Positions 33,049-45,783 of a stretch of 64,000 bases of DNA are shown here, piece by piece (the stretch's first letter is position 1; the number at the start of each line of letters is the position of its first letter). This DNA comes from Apium graveolens (lineage: Eukaryota; Streptophyta; Magnoliopsida; Apiales; Apiaceae): assembly GCF_009905375.1 (NCBI RefSeq), contig NC_133650.1, forward strand, positions 296,235,957-296,299,956. The letters are read 5' to 3'. Position numbers and translations under genes: made by a program. The notes beneath the pieces were generated by a model that saw only the letters and a program-made list of their open reading frames with translations, was not told the DNA's origin and searched no databases.

Positions 33049-34389
33049 TAATAGACTCCGGTGATAACTATAAAATCTGCTCAGCCACGTGTACGCCACT
33101 CATGCACCCAAATAAAGGGGATGCAGAAGCACTGCAACCAAAGAACTGACCTCACTACATATTAATTTGATGATGCATAATACTTTGATATTTATTTGCA
33201 AAATAACTATAAAAACATTTATTCCATATTTTTCACATACACAAAAATAATTGACAAATAAAATGTTTTAAATTCTTTGATTATAAAAATACTCAGCTTG
33301 TATTTTCATAATTTATTTAAAAAAAAATAATTATCAGGCGAGTATTGGCATTAATATCAATTTAAAATTTATAAATCCTGCAAGTATTTCAATTTAATTA
33401 AAGATGTTTGGACGAGGATCTGATGGCAACAAATTTTTGATAATCACTAAAATTATATTAAAAAATTCAACGTCGTCGGCAACCAAGACAAAACATGATG
33501 TGACCTTAAAGGACTCACCGTTACTGGCAACGTGATTATGAAATAATCATTGTATCATGATTTTGACAAGTTCCAGTCATGCATTACATATACAATAATA
33601 ATATTGGTCAACCAGAAAAGGACAGTTTATTTTTCCGCGATACCTGAAATCCTACACATTATCAGGTGTTTAATTTTATTTTAGTTAATTGGATTACTTC
33701 AACACTATTTTTTTACTCATTTATTTATGTATATCAATTAAACGAAAAATTTTTGTGTCAGATCCTTGTTTATTGCACAGTCAAAAATGCATGAGGACAT
33801 ATATATGTCACAAAAGATCAAATTCAAATTCTAGAAATAACAAGTATATAGATAATTTTTGAAATAAACTCCAATGTATGGTTTTACTAACATAATAAAA
33901 AAAACCAAAAAAATAGATTTTTTTTCCTTTAATTACAACATTTTTTTTGAATTTTTTTTTAAAAAAAGTTTATTATTTTATCTATTATTATTTATGAAGG
34001 TTTAAGTGCAAAATTTTTTGTTATATATATTTTGTTGTCAACACTCATGCATGAAGATTATAACTAATAACTAATAATAAATGCACCTGCAAAGTATGAT
34101 GTTTTAGGATATACAAATGAAGAGCTTGGCTTAATCAAGTGGTTGAGTTTGGCCAGTGTACTTTGTGATTAGTATTGGGGAATTTTAGACCAGCTAATTC
34201 TGGTAAAAAAATGATCAGACATTCAACGTGAATCGATGCCAAATATACATATGCATAGTAATTTATAATGTAAATGATCATAGCTTAAAACTAGCCACAT
34301 AATATCAGAAGCAGCTCACTTGACTAAAAAAATGCTGTGTACCAAATAATTATAAGTGAATATATGTTGTTTTTGTCATGAGTTGTTAC

Positions 34390-34476
34390 CTCGAGTAGAT
34401 AGCTGACAATCAAGCTTACTTCTGACCACCACGGAGAATTGAACGAGCACTCTAGCTAGCTGCTACGAAACCCCTG
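34390..34476 (-). other. Probable 5' UTR exon, upstream of the gibberellin oxidase gene
   Basis: On the minus strand a polypyrimidine-AG acceptor (CTCAATGCAG at 34477) precedes the 87-base stretch, and CTCGAG|GTAACA follows. No start codon in good context is seen, so it would be untranslated. It could also be part of a separate non-coding transcript. Confidence 0.35.
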
Positions 34477-34785
34477 CTGCATTGAGTAAGAACCCCTGTT
34501 GCATTCAGTAAAAAGAAAGTTTGTATCAGTGATTGTTCAATAGTTTATTTTTGTGATAAATGCATGCAAATAAAAGACTACTGTAATACAAAACAAAAGA
34601 AGTAAACATCCTATTAACAGTTGTCAGAATATCACATACACAAACGAGACTTAAGTTTGTATGCGGTGAATAGTATATTCATTGTCGCATGCATGCTTAT
34701 ATAGATACACATATGAACCACGTTGATTACATGCATAAAATATGCGTGCAAGCTATGAGTTTGTTGCGTAATTAGGGACTTGTAC

Positions 34786-34848
34786 CTTAATTAGACTTGG
34801 TTGACCCACTTTGTAGAAGGGCTGCTGATAAATTCTCAGTGTTTCTTT
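34786..34848 (-). other. Probable upstream 5' UTR exon
   Basis: On the minus strand TCTTTTTTGCAG (AG at 34850-34849) precedes and AATTAAG|GTACAA (donor at 34785) follows a 63-base stretch. It lies in the same direction as the exon at 34390-34476 and the oxidase gene. Confidence 0.3.
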
Positions 34849-34983
34849 CTGCAAAAAAGATAATTAAATTCTCAGTGTTTCACACACACTGACACGCACA
34901 CTCTGTCTGGCTAGGAAGGAAAAGAAAGAATATTGACAGACCCAGAAGGGGGAAGTTGTCAGTTCAGGAGAGGTCTATGACAG

Positions 34984-34993
34984 TATTTATAAT
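34984..34993 (-). promoter_or_regulatory. TATA box upstream of the candidate 5' UTR exons
   Basis: The minus strand reads ATTATAAATA, with a pyrimidine-rich stretch about 30-60 bp downstream. It fits a start site near 34955. Confidence 0.35.
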
Positions 34994-35072
34994 GCTCATC
35001 GTGTCATTTTATAGTTAAGTTACGATTGGAGATAGTGCTTCCTTTTTCCTCTTACATATATATATATATAAT

Positions 35073-35225
35073 GGGAAATTATCCACAGCCAAGTTGGCTG
35101 TTATACACCCGCCGCAATATTATATTGCGGGCTGTCGCAATATTTCATTGCGGCGGGTGAGTACACCCGCAATAAAATAATGCGGCTGCTGTATCTCATC
35201 CAACGATGGCTGGGGATCAGTTCCC
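35073..35225. mobile_element. 153-bp MITE with nested inverted repeats (Mutator-like?)
   Basis: Terminal repeats GGGAAATTATCCACAGCCA and TGGCTGGGGATCAGTTCCC are inverted copies with three or four differences. The flanks ATATATAAT and ATATTTAAT are nine-base near-duplicates, as left by Mutator-type transposition. Inside, ACCCGCCGCAAT and ATTGCGGCGGGT are perfect inverted copies about 25 bp apart, and a further short CCGCAAT copy follows. Confidence 0.65.
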
Positions 35226-36570
35226 ATATTTAATTAGTCTTATATATGTCTTATATTTGTTGAGTGTCTGTTTTAATAAAAATGAGAACTTAACCAAGAA
35301 TCTGGACTACAAGAGATACACCCTTAATTCATGCAAGAGGCTAAATGATAAGGTAATAACATAAGGTAATAACATATATATAACCGCTCATATATAATTA
35401 GGAGTAGTGATAGGTGTACAAAATTTTGTATAGGATGACATGACAATTGATATAAGGTGTTTTAATTGGGTTTGTTGATGTGAATACAGGCTCATTCCAA
35501 TTAAAACTCACCAAAGTCATTATATACAAAATAGTATACATAATTTTGTATACCAAGCATTTTCCAATAATTAGCCGCCTACAATTTGATTCCGTATCCT
35601 ATTTTTCATTATAACTGAATAATCTCATTAGAGGTAAATCTCCGGCCATCCGGTGCTAGTTCCAAAAATTGTTAATTTTTAAAAAAAAATTATGTAATAA
35701 ATCACCATCCATCATTCAGGGGCAACTTTTTTTCAAACAAAATACTAAAGAATGAATTAGAAATGAAAAACTAACGAAATTTTTCAATTTTAAATTGATT
35801 ATGTCGTATTTCTATTATAATATAAATTGTTGAATATGTTGTTTATATGTGTTTATTAAAGATACAAAAATACGGGGAAAATAATTTTTAAGTTGTGAGT
35901 TAACATCTATTTGTTATGATTATTATGCAAAGACAGCTTATTCGATCTTTTTTCTTTAATTTTATTCTATTATAAATAACAACATACTTTTCTGGTTAAA
36001 AAAAATCATTGTTCGGTTTTTCGACAACAAGAAAAAACCTAAAGTTATGCATTTTTTTTGTTTAATTCAATAATGACCCACTTTTGGTATAAGTACTTCT
36101 TCGCGTAGTTTCTAATTTCACTTTGTAAGCTTCAATTTTATCGAGTCTTCCTCACGGCCACTTTTGTATTTGAAAAATATTTCCGTAGGAAAAGTAATCT
36201 ATCAGAACAATACTTTTACCGACTAATCCCAATAACTTATACTAAATTCCTATATTTACGGGATAACATGAAATTTCAAATTTCGAGATACGGCTAACGG
36301 GTCACATTTTGGCCAAGTATCCTAAATAGAGACTACCGAGAGCCAGAAGTGCAAACGGATCAAAATTCTATGATCTAATTAGCGTGCGACATTCACCTCT
36401 TGCAGGGTCTCAAATGAATTAGCTTATTCGAAAAATGTCTCGTGTTCAAAAGTTTAAAATAATTATTTTGAAATTGTTTCAAGTAAATAGTGGGACAAAT
36501 TTTTCTGAGATGGCACAAGACATCTCAAAATTCCCAACGTCCCTATATAAACCTTAACTTTTCTAATAAT
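35226..36570. other. Intergenic, AT-rich
   Basis: No gene or recognisable transposon is seen. Confidence 0.5.
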
Positions 36571-37428
36571 AATATCAGGATGCAAGTGCATCCATATGCG
36601 TTTAAGATGTCAAGTCATGTTGTAACTATTTTGAAGAAGTTTTCGATTACGTAGCATTAATCAAGATTCAAGCTCCATTATTTTAATTACGAACACTACC
36701 AAATTGTTTTCTTAGGCACAAAATATGTACTTTATCTCTTTTCCTAAAAAATCGTCACATAAAACAATATAATTAACTACTAATTAATAATATATTGTTT
36801 TTACAAAAACCTAAAAATATAAAGACATTCCAAAATATTTAATTTTTATTTTTTCTACAAATTAATACTAATTTTGTTAATTATCAACATGTAATTGACT
36901 AGCTAATATATATATGTATATATATATATAAATTAATATAATATAACATAATGTTATGTTATGTTATAAACTAAGTGACCGTTTGTAAATCTTAAAATAA
37001 ATAATTTTTGATTTAAAATGAATAATTGACTACCTAATAAATGATAACTATATGAATATTTATAAGTTGTATAATTATTTGGATAATTTTATAAGTATCA
37101 CGATGCGGGTGCATCCATATACGTTTAAGATATCAAGTCATGTTATAACTAATTTGAAGAAGTTTTCGATTAAGTAGCATTAATCAAGATTCAAGCTCCA
37201 TTATTTTAATTATGAACACTACCAAATTGTTTTCTTAGGCACAAAATATATACTTCTTTATCTCTTTTCCTAAAAAATCGTCACATAGAACAATATAATT
37301 AACTATTAATTAATAATATATTGTTTTTACAAAAACCTAATAATATAAAGACATTCCAAAATATTTAATTTGTATTTTTTCTATAAAGTAATACTAATTT
37401 TGTTAATTATCAACATATAATTGACTAG

Positions 37429-37472
<44 letters not shown>

Positions 37473-37640
37473 TTAATACAATATAACATAATGTTATGTT
37501 AGAAACTAAGTGACCGTTTGTAAATCTTAAAATAAATAATTTTTGATTTAAAATGAATAATTGATTATCTAATAAGTGATAACTAAATTAATATTTATAA
37601 GTTGTATAAGTATTTGTATAATTTTATAAGTTGGATTTTT
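36571..37640. repeat. Tandem duplication, two units of about 523 bp
   Basis: 36571-37093 and 37094-about 37620 match along their length, for example GCATTAATCAAGATTCAAGC in both and the AACATAATGTTATGTTA stretch near the end. The second copy has a longer (TA)n run (about 37431-37470). The units abut with no spacer. No coding sequence is seen. Confidence 0.8.
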
Positions 37641-37887
37641 TTATACTTAAATTAACTAAAACAAAATACTTTTATATATAATTATCTTAATTCGTTAATT
37701 TTAAATTAGATTAACAATTAGAAACATATATTTTAAAACTAAAATTAATAAAAAAATAAAATAAGTTGAGAAAAAATATATCGTCACTAACATGCAACTT
37801 ACGAGCTAATAAGTTATAAATTCCATTTATAAGTTGAGTGCACAAACACTTGTTAGGACTTATAAATATTGTGGACTTATAAGTATA

Positions 37888-38459
37888 CTAACCTATAACT
37901 CGTGTGATGCACGAACTAATTATAATATTTGTAATTTTATTATTTTAATATTTATAAAAATAATTTGTAAAAAAACAATAATTATATATTAATAATATTA
38001 ATGAAGTTAAAATATTTACATATTATTTTGTATGTATTATTCTATTGAAAAATATAAAATTTAGATAGTTAAAATCTAAGAAAGGTGAAGAGGGAAAGTA
38101 GAAGGCTTGAGTAGTGGTTTATGTAGGTGATTTGGTATTGTTTTTTTAAAATTATTTTTTTTTTAATTTTTTCTGGATTTATTAATTAATTTGTTATATT
38201 ATAATTTGAATTACTAAAATTAATTTTGGAAGTGTTTTTTCCCCTACAAATGAGGTAACAAAAAGGTTGAGTGCGATTAAAAATTAGGTTGAATAATAAT
38301 TCACAGAGTTTTTAGTTATATTAGATACTTGATTTATTTTTTCTTATTTAAATTTATTTGTATAAACTTTGATTTGGGAAGTGTTATCATAATTTTTAGG
38401 AATATGGTAACAAACCGACCAAACGAAATCATTTTTGGCTTATAATGGTATTGTATAGA
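37888..38459 (-). mobile_element. Second small Helitron-like element (572 bp)
   Basis: The minus strand starts TCTATACAATACCATTATAA at 38459 with A before it. It ends with a hairpin (TCGTGCATCACACGA near 37900-37914) and GGTTAG at 37888 followed by T. The terminal CTRR is TTAG instead of CTAG, so one base has changed. The body is non-coding and AT-rich. Confidence 0.6.
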
Positions 38460-38556
38460 TTAAAAAATATTTGTTTAAACTTTGGTTTGGAAGGCGTTAT
38501 AGTATTGTATAGATTAAAAAATATTTGTTTAAACTTTGGTTTGGAAGGTGTTAACA
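38449..38556. repeat. 54-bp tandem duplication at the Helitron 5' end
   Basis: TATTGTATAGATTAAAAAAT opens both units (38449 and 38503). The first straddles the Helitron terminus. A further Helitron-5'-like ACTATATTATTATAA is on the minus strand near 38595-38610. Confidence 0.75.
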
Positions 38557-38747
38557 TAAGGTGGTATAACCAACTGAAATTTTGTTTATAATAATATAGT
38601 ATGTAATTAGTTTTTTTTTCTTAAAACTTTATCTAATCATAAATTATTCAAGTACTTTATATATTTACAGTAAAACATAGCATATCAATAAAAGCAGAAA
38701 ATTGAAATTTTTTTATGATCGTGATGACTTGAAAAGTCGTTTTATCC

Positions 38748-38751
<4 letters not shown>

Positions 38752-38789
<38 letters not shown>
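38752..38789. repeat. (TA)n microsatellite
   Basis: About 19 uninterrupted TA units. Confidence 0.9.
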
Positions 38790-38793
<4 letters not shown>

Positions 38794-38799
38794 TTGAGA

Positions 38800-39846
38800 T
38801 GCCCAGTAATATGATATGTGATGCTCGTCAACCGCTATCATGATAACATCTTCTGGTAGTTCACTTTATGTACATGGCTAATTGTTTATACTTATTTTAA
38901 TAAATGGGCCAGATACTAGTGAAAAAGACATTATAGGAAAAAAGAGGTAATAAGTATATGAGATTAGCTTACGGTTTTTTTATTTTTTCAAATTTTAATA
39001 ACCTCCTTAACTACTTAAAATGCTATTTTTGTTAATATATAATTATTTGTTATAGCAAAAAAAGTAGATTATATTAATAATATTTTATTTTAAAAAATGC
39101 ATTCTAACTAAAACATTTATAATTATTCTAACTCGACTCAACTCTAAACTTATATAATTTACAAAATTGTTACTAAAAAGAAATTTAGAACTTTTATTTT
39201 ATTCACAATCTTTTTTTAAAAAATACTGAACGAAAATATGCGGTCAATTAAATTGAGATGAAGGAAATATATATTAGAGAAGTACAATGTGAAGAAAAAA
39301 CTTAATTAATACATGTACCGAGTACTAATTTCTCTTTACATCCAAATTTAATTTAATCCGTGAAAAATTGTGAGTACAGGAAATATGTTGAGGTAAATAT
39401 TCAAAATCATCCCTTTAAACCATATCAAATTAATCACTGTATGATAATCAATTTGAAAATTTATATTTAACTTATTCACTGAAAACTTGAAAAATAAGCT
39501 CAAATATTTTTAAACGTGTTTATATAACAAGAGATTTATGCAAAACAAAACTGATGTCGGCAAGGCAGCCAATATCTAACGCCAATTAAAACAGAGCTCG
39601 ATAGTGTCCATCTGTTTTAACTTATTCAGCCGACCTAAATTTGACTCATGGGCCAGATTTTCTATCAACATCTTCCGGCTTATCACTATTAATGTGTGTA
39701 CCAAATTGCGACTTATTCCCCCTCTCTTGACAGGTGTTATACAGGGCTCTTAAGTTTCATCTTGATACATTGTCACTTTATCAACATTGACCTCGTACGA
39801 AAAATAAAAATTTATTGTTTTTTATAATTAAGGGAATTAAATAATA
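38800..39846. other. Intergenic, AT-rich
   Basis: No gene or repeat of known class is seen. Confidence 0.5.
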
Positions 39847-40195
39847 CTCCCTCCATCACAATAGATTGTTAACATTTGAAATAAAGGATTCGCTACGTTT
39901 TTTAATACTCTTATCTAATATGTTTCCATGTTGAGTATTTTAGATCAAATCAAATAAAACTAGTTGGGTCGATAGAGGTGGTGAAATAGAACCTTGGCAT
40001 CAATATTTAGCCGGGCGGGTCGCTTGAGTGTCAAAACAGTTCCATAACTTATTTTGATTTATTTAAAATAAAAATTTAAATATTTAAAATTAACTCAGAA
40101 GAAAAAAGTTTTTAAATTAATTTAAATAATTATAATAGATAAAAGTCTTAAAATACGTGTCAATCCCTTTATTTCAAATGTTGGGACGGAAGGAG
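39847..40195. mobile_element. Mariner/Stowaway-like MITE (349 bp)
   Basis: CTCCCTCCATCAC at the left and GGGACGGAAGGAG at the right are imperfect inverted copies, flanked by TA. A subterminal block, ATTTGAAATAAAGG on the left and CCCTTTATTTCAAAT on the right, extends the match. Non-coding. Confidence 0.75.
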
Positions 40196-42362
40196 TATTG
40201 TATTAGAAATAAGGTGTACTTATATATTAAGGTTTGAGATGGACTCGCTGGCTGATGCAGATTTTCGGGGGACGGGTTTATATAATAATAAAAAATAATC
40301 AATTTTAATTACTAAATAGTAATTTAAGATTATTTTTTTTGAAAATTCTACTCTTGTTACCTTGTTATTAGCAATCAAAATTATTAAATAATAGCTCAAA
40401 TAACTTAAATTTGTAAGGGGGGAGGTGGATCTCGGATTACCGCCCACAAAAGTGTACAATCGAACCAAGTGAGTTCCAATGCCATTACTAATTGAAGGCA
40501 CACTATCTGAATTATATCAGTATTTTAGGGGGTCAAGACCCCTCTAGACCTCCTATGGATAAGCCTGGTATCTTAACATGATACAGAATAATATAGAATT
40601 TATAAGGGACTGACTTTTTATATTGTATCGTATTAGAAGGGGAGTGAAAATCCTTACCTAAGATTTTGTAAAAAAATTATGCACCCTAATGGTATATTTT
40701 CTTTATTTAAAATTATAGTCATGTATATATTTATTGAATCTCTGCGAATCTGTAGCAAATTGTCACATGAGTGTTTTCATATCAAAATAAAAAACTTATA
40801 TTTATAATAATTTGAAATAATGATAATGTTATATTATTTTTAAAATGTATTCAAAGATTATAACCAATTTTATTGAAGAAAGATCTCTTACATGTTTAGT
40901 AAATTTTGGATAATCATTATTTTACCCAATCTTTTCTTTTGAAAAAAATAATAATGAAAAGTGATACAGCATCTACAAGAACAATCGAGTCGAACAAACA
41001 TAAAATAAATAATATCACTGATTAATCTAGTTTTTATGAAGACACAATCAAGCGATTTGTTGAAATTGATATATACACATGCATCGCCTTCATCCAAACC
41101 AGTTTGAGCTATCGATCGTAATTGCAATCCCATATAAATCTTTATCATTGAATCAAACCTTTGAAAATCTGGCAGATCTAACGTCCTGGACATAAAATTA
41201 CACCAAAAAACACACCAAGCTCTCGTAAGGAGAGAATAAACAAAATCCAAATAAATTGGGAACAAATTTCACCCAACAAAGATTTTATCAAACAAAAATA
41301 CAATCTTCAACGATAAAAATCCTTACCCGGGGAGGAGTATTATTGAAAAACACGAACAAAGTAAGGAAAATAGATGATTTGGGATTTTACACCGGTGAAA
41401 ACTGACGAAAGCCCCGAACGGCGGTTAGAAAAAATAGAGGCTGGGAGAACTTTTTTAAGACACGTTCAGTTGTATGAAATTTTTGAATTAGATCACAACT
41501 GTTTCTCGTCTAATAAAGATTGTAGGGTGACTTCTTAACATAAATCAATAAATTTTGATGTTTAAAATTTTTTACATAAACTATATTTAAAAATTATGTA
41601 ATGTTAAAGAAAATATTTGTGAATTATAAAAGAAGCGGCTGCGGGTTATCTACGATAAAAAAAAAAAAAAAAAACACAAATTCATATTTAGAATTGAATT
41701 TGTCTCGTAATACGTAAAACTTTATCATATGTAAAATTATTTCACAGTCGTTATTAAACTTACAATTTTCAACGTTCTCCTTTGGTTAAGACCAACTTGT
41801 ATTCTTATATTTAATTTGATAACTAAAGGAATCTATTAACCTAATTTATTTAACTTATATTTTTGTAGAATAATAAACTTTTGAAAAAAAAAACATATTA
41901 GAGGTGCGAGGGAGTTAACAAATACACAATATATAATTTGGCATTGCGATTGCGAAGCAGTCAGCGTCATTTCCTAAAACAGTGAGGCTAGCAGCCGTCG
42001 CCAAGCAATAATTAGCTACTTGTGCCAAATTCTTATCACTTGCATAGAGACTAGAGTACATAATTAAATAGCCTCTAGTGCTTGGGCACAAAAGAGAATC
42101 TTTAAAGTTGTAATTATCAAACAGAGTGATTTTTTATTAGGCTAGAGAATTTTGAAAACTACCCGAGACATTTCAGCAGAAAAATTGTAGGCAGCACGTT
42201 TATAACGCATGTTATTATTCCATGACACAACCGTACAGAAAAATTCGAACATTTTTAATTAATACTCTTTCTATTTTGTAGTATTTGCGGATTCAATCAC
42301 TAACAACAAAATTAAGTATTTGTTAAAAAATTAGTAAAAGGTAATAGAAAAATTATAACTAT
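40196..42362. other. Intergenic, AT-rich
   Basis: Only short, compositionally biased frames occur. No protein family could be recognised. A T-rich/A-rich run is at about 41658-41676. Confidence 0.45.
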
Positions 42363-42905
42363 CAGTACAAAAATAGGTCTTAACCGATCATCCATAATGG
42401 TCGATTTTGAACATAAATGGTCGGTTATGACCCTCAAAACCGACCAGCCCATGTCGTCAGTTTAAACATGATCGGTTATCTGAATTGGTCATTTTTAGCA
42501 GTTATAATCGCCCAAAACTACGATCATTTATGATCTTTTGCATCCACAAAGATGTTGACCATTTTTCTGACACGTGTCATTACGTGACAACATGTGGCAT
42601 CCTATGTCATAAGAATTGAAAGATAACCGACCATAGCAGTTGGTCGGTTATGTTGTTTTTTACTCTTGTTGACCAGAGACAAAATCAACCGTTGTCATAC
42701 CATCTCGTACAATCGGTTACGCGACGGTCGGTTACAAAACGGTCGATTTTATTCTTGTCACGTAACTTGAGACAGTGCCGTTTTGTTATTTTAAATAGAC
42801 ATAACCGGCCACGTGACGTCTGGTCGATTTTAATTGCCCATTTCCCGTCGGTCGGTTTTATGCCGTCGATTATAACTAATTTTCTTTTACCGTATACAGT
42901 TATAA
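42363..42905 (+). repeat. CACTA left subterminal repeat region
   Basis: Many copies of GGTCGGTTATG, ATAACCGACC and shorter relatives in both directions, as in the ends of CACTA elements where the transposase-associated protein binds. Confidence 0.7.
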
Positions 42906-43079
42906 ACAAAAATTATAAACTAAATTATCATTTTCCAACTTAAAGAGCACTAGGTCATCTGTAGGTAGGTCATCTGTAGGTAGTACACGTCCTGCTTCAG
43001 ACCAACTTACAGAGCACTTTGCTGCATCAGAACTGTTGAAGTTTGTGAAGCGGCTTTTAATTCGGGTGATTACGATAAT

Positions 43080-43890
43080 GATTCATATGATTTTCAGAGA
43101 TTTGTTGTTGATGCCGAACAACCGTTGTTTGAGGGCATCAAGTGCACAAAGTTAGAGTCAATGTTAAAATTGCACAAATAGAAAGCTAGGTTTGGAATTA
43201 GCGACACTACCTTTACCGAGCTGCTCTCTTCAGTTGGCTCTATCCTTCCCAAAGATAACGTGTTACCGCCTAACACATATGAAGCGAATAAAACTTTATC
43301 CGATTTAGGCCTAGAATACATAAAAGTTCATTCGTATCCCAATGACTATATACTTTACATGGGCATACATTCTGATACTTCTCAGTGTCCTAATTGCAAG
43401 CTATCTCGTTGGAAAGTACGGAAGAATGGCCAATTTAGGGTCAATATTCCAGCCAAGGTCATGTGGTATTTTCCTATAATTCAGAGATTTTAACGGTTAT
43501 TTAAATCTCCCTCTACTGCAGAACTCATGACTTGGCATGAAAATCAGCGAATAAATGACGACAAGATGTGACATCCGGCCGACTCTCCTTCTTGAAAGAA
43601 TATCGATTACAGGTGGTCCGCCTTTGGTAGTGAACCTAGAAACAATAGGTTGGATTTATCAGCGGATGGTATAAACCTAAATACTAATGGGTTAATCAAT
43701 CGATATACTTGCTGGCCAGTAGTGTTGGTAACGTACAATCTTCCTCCATGGTTACACATGAAAAGGAAGTTCATGATGTTGACTGTTTTAGTTCGTGGTC
43801 CACATGAGCCGGGAAATAATATCGACGTTTATTTATAACCGCTGATTGATGATTTGAAAAAACTTTGGGAAGAAGGTTAACGAAACATGT
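43080..43890 (+). pseudogene. CACTA transposase, TNP2 domain (degenerate)
   Basis: Adjacent open stretches give LSDLGLEYIKVHSYPNDYIL, CPNCKLSRWKV and, after several stops, DGINLNTNGL, WPVVLVTYNLPPWLHMKRKF and LTVLVRGPHEPGNNIDVYL. These are the expected blocks of the TNP2 transposase. At least five stops interrupt it (about 43180, 43491, 43569, 43591 and 43836), so it cannot make an active enzyme. Confidence 0.82.
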
Positions 43891-44224
43891 ATGACGCCTA
43901 TAGTAAAATATATTTCATTCTAAAAGCAATTTTGTGTGTGATAATCATGTTCGCCACTGTCTCGATGCTATGCAGATCGAAAAAAAAATATGTGTGTGAT
44001 TATCTGCTTGGGACGTTACTAAATATGTGAAAGTCAAAAGATAGTGAAGCGGCATGTCGTGATATGGTTGATATGAGTGTTAGACATGATTTAGCTTCTC
44101 AAGTAGGATAAAAGAAGACCTATCTGCTTCCTTCCCCTTTTACTTTGTCGAAGGAAGAAAAAAAAATATTGAACTCATTCTTGTCTATGAAACTTCCCTC
44201 TGGACATGAATAAAACATAAAAAA

Positions 44225-44815
44225 TTGTGTATCCATGTCTGATTTGAAGATATGCGGATTTAAATCCTATGACTTCTATATCCTTCTCCAACAACTCCTC
44301 CATGTTGCCATTCAATCAGATCTTCCGAAAAATGTTAGGGTCACAATCATACGACTGTGCTTCTTTTTCAATGCTTTATGCAACAAAGTTATTGATGTCT
44401 TGAAACTCGATAAATTGCAGTCAAATGTCATAATAACCTTGTGTGATTTAGAAAAAAATATTCCCTTCATCATTTTTTGATGTAATGCTACATCTTATTG
44501 TCCACTTAGTCCTAGAGTTGTGTTTATGTGGACCGGTATTTTATAGATGGATGTACGCCTTTAAACGATTCAATAAAGTGCTAAAGAGCTACGTACGAAA
44601 CCGATATTATCCTGAAGGTTGTATGGTAGAAAGCTACCTTAAAGAAGAATCGGTTGAATTCTACATGGAATTTCTAAGGCAGACTTGTACAACTGTCGGC
44701 ATTCCAGTTGAGCAAGGCAAGCAATCTAGTCCATTATCTGTGGCGATAATAAAGGTCGTGGAAGAAAAGGAGCAAGATGAGACTCGTCTACATGTCCTTC
44801 AAAATAATGATTAAG
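44225..44815 (+). pseudogene. CACTA DUF4218 region
   Basis: Two frames give LKICGFKSYDFYILLQQLL and VTIIRLCFFFNALCNKVIDV. After a shift near 44480 come MLHLIVHLVLELCLCGPVF, RWMYAFKRFNKVLKSYVRN and PEGCMVESYLKEE. This is the conserved DUF4218 that follows TNP2 in plant CACTA proteins. Function in transposition is not known. Confidence 0.8.
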
Positions 44816-45089
44816 TGTATCCATATATCGTGTATGTTTATTTTATTAACTTCTCCTATTTGTTTGAAGATGCAATTTTTACGGGTTATTTCTAATATTT
44901 ATGCTTATTTTCAGAATGCACAAGGAGTATTTGGATGAAACTTTTCCGAGGGATGAAAAAAAGTGTTCATTGGCTCATGGGAGAGCACAATCGGTTATTT
45001 GCCGATTGGTTTGAAAAAAGTAGGTTTTGTGTCTACTTAAATGGTTGTTATTTGTAGTTTGCAATTGACGACTCTTTTTTTTTAATTAT

Positions 45090-45783
45090 ATAATATTATG
45101 TGTAGGTAAGTTGTGAAATGATGGAAAATCACGATGCTATTTCAGAAACGATACGATGGCTCGCTGGAAAACCATCATTTTTTATTTTAACTTATCAAGG
45201 TTTTTCAGTCAATGAAGTCCGATACTTTACGAAGGACCGAGATGATGCGCGTGTTGTTTAAAATAATGGACTTTTTGTGGTTGCTAAGGCAGTCCAGGTG
45301 TCTAGTGCGAAGGATTTAAACCCCATTGAGAGTGATATGACCTTTTATGACATAATCTTGGAAGTATGGGAGTTCGATTACCATGAGTTCAAAGCCCCAC
45401 TCTTCATGTGTAAATGGGCATAGAATGATAAAGGCATAAAGATTGATAATCTTGGCTTCACACTTGTGGATTTCGAACGACACGACCATAAGAAGGATAA
45501 ATATGTCCCTGTTGACCAAGTCAACCAGGGGTTTTACATTAAAGATCCAGTTGATCCTACTTGGTCGATCGTATTAACTTCCACAATTCGATACTATCAA
45601 GAGTTGTATAACAATGATGATTTAGGTGATACAATCATGGAACATCCTCCCTTCTGCTCTAACATCCTTGCTTGTGATGTGACAACTGGAGATGTTGCGC
45701 ATAGTATTAAGCCTAATGTTGAGGGAATTTGGGTTAAAAATGATCCATATAATGTAGCTCTATGTACTTTCAGCTTATTATAA
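45090..45783 (+). pseudogene. CACTA DUF4216 region
   Basis: The block FYDIILEVWEFDYHEFKAP is followed by a stop near 45420 and then TLVDFERHDHKKDKYVP and QGFYIKDPVDPTWSIVL, matching DUF4216. It ends with an acidic tail near 45780. Confidence 0.75.

Larger units (their letters stand above)
29812..34389 (-). other. Probable long 5' UTR intron of the gibberellin oxidase gene, or intergenic DNA
   Basis: Upstream of the start codon the minus strand reads TTGCTTTTTCTCAG, a good splice acceptor (AG at 29813-29812), leaving only six bases of leader in the coding exon. A matching donor CTCGAG|GTAACA is at 34390/34389. The region is AT-rich, contains one MITE (32791-33048) and no other gene. If the splice is not used, a TATA-like CTATATATA at 30045-30036 could serve as a nearer promoter. 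Confidence 0.4.

Noticed and set aside
40220..41265. Minus-strand frames of 93 and 125 residues in AT-rich intergenic DNA
   Set aside because: No domain, no neighbouring exons and no splice logic; length is compatible with chance.
42650..42943. Open frames on both strands in the CACTA left end
   Set aside because: They come from the subterminal repeats and have no recognisable protein sequence.
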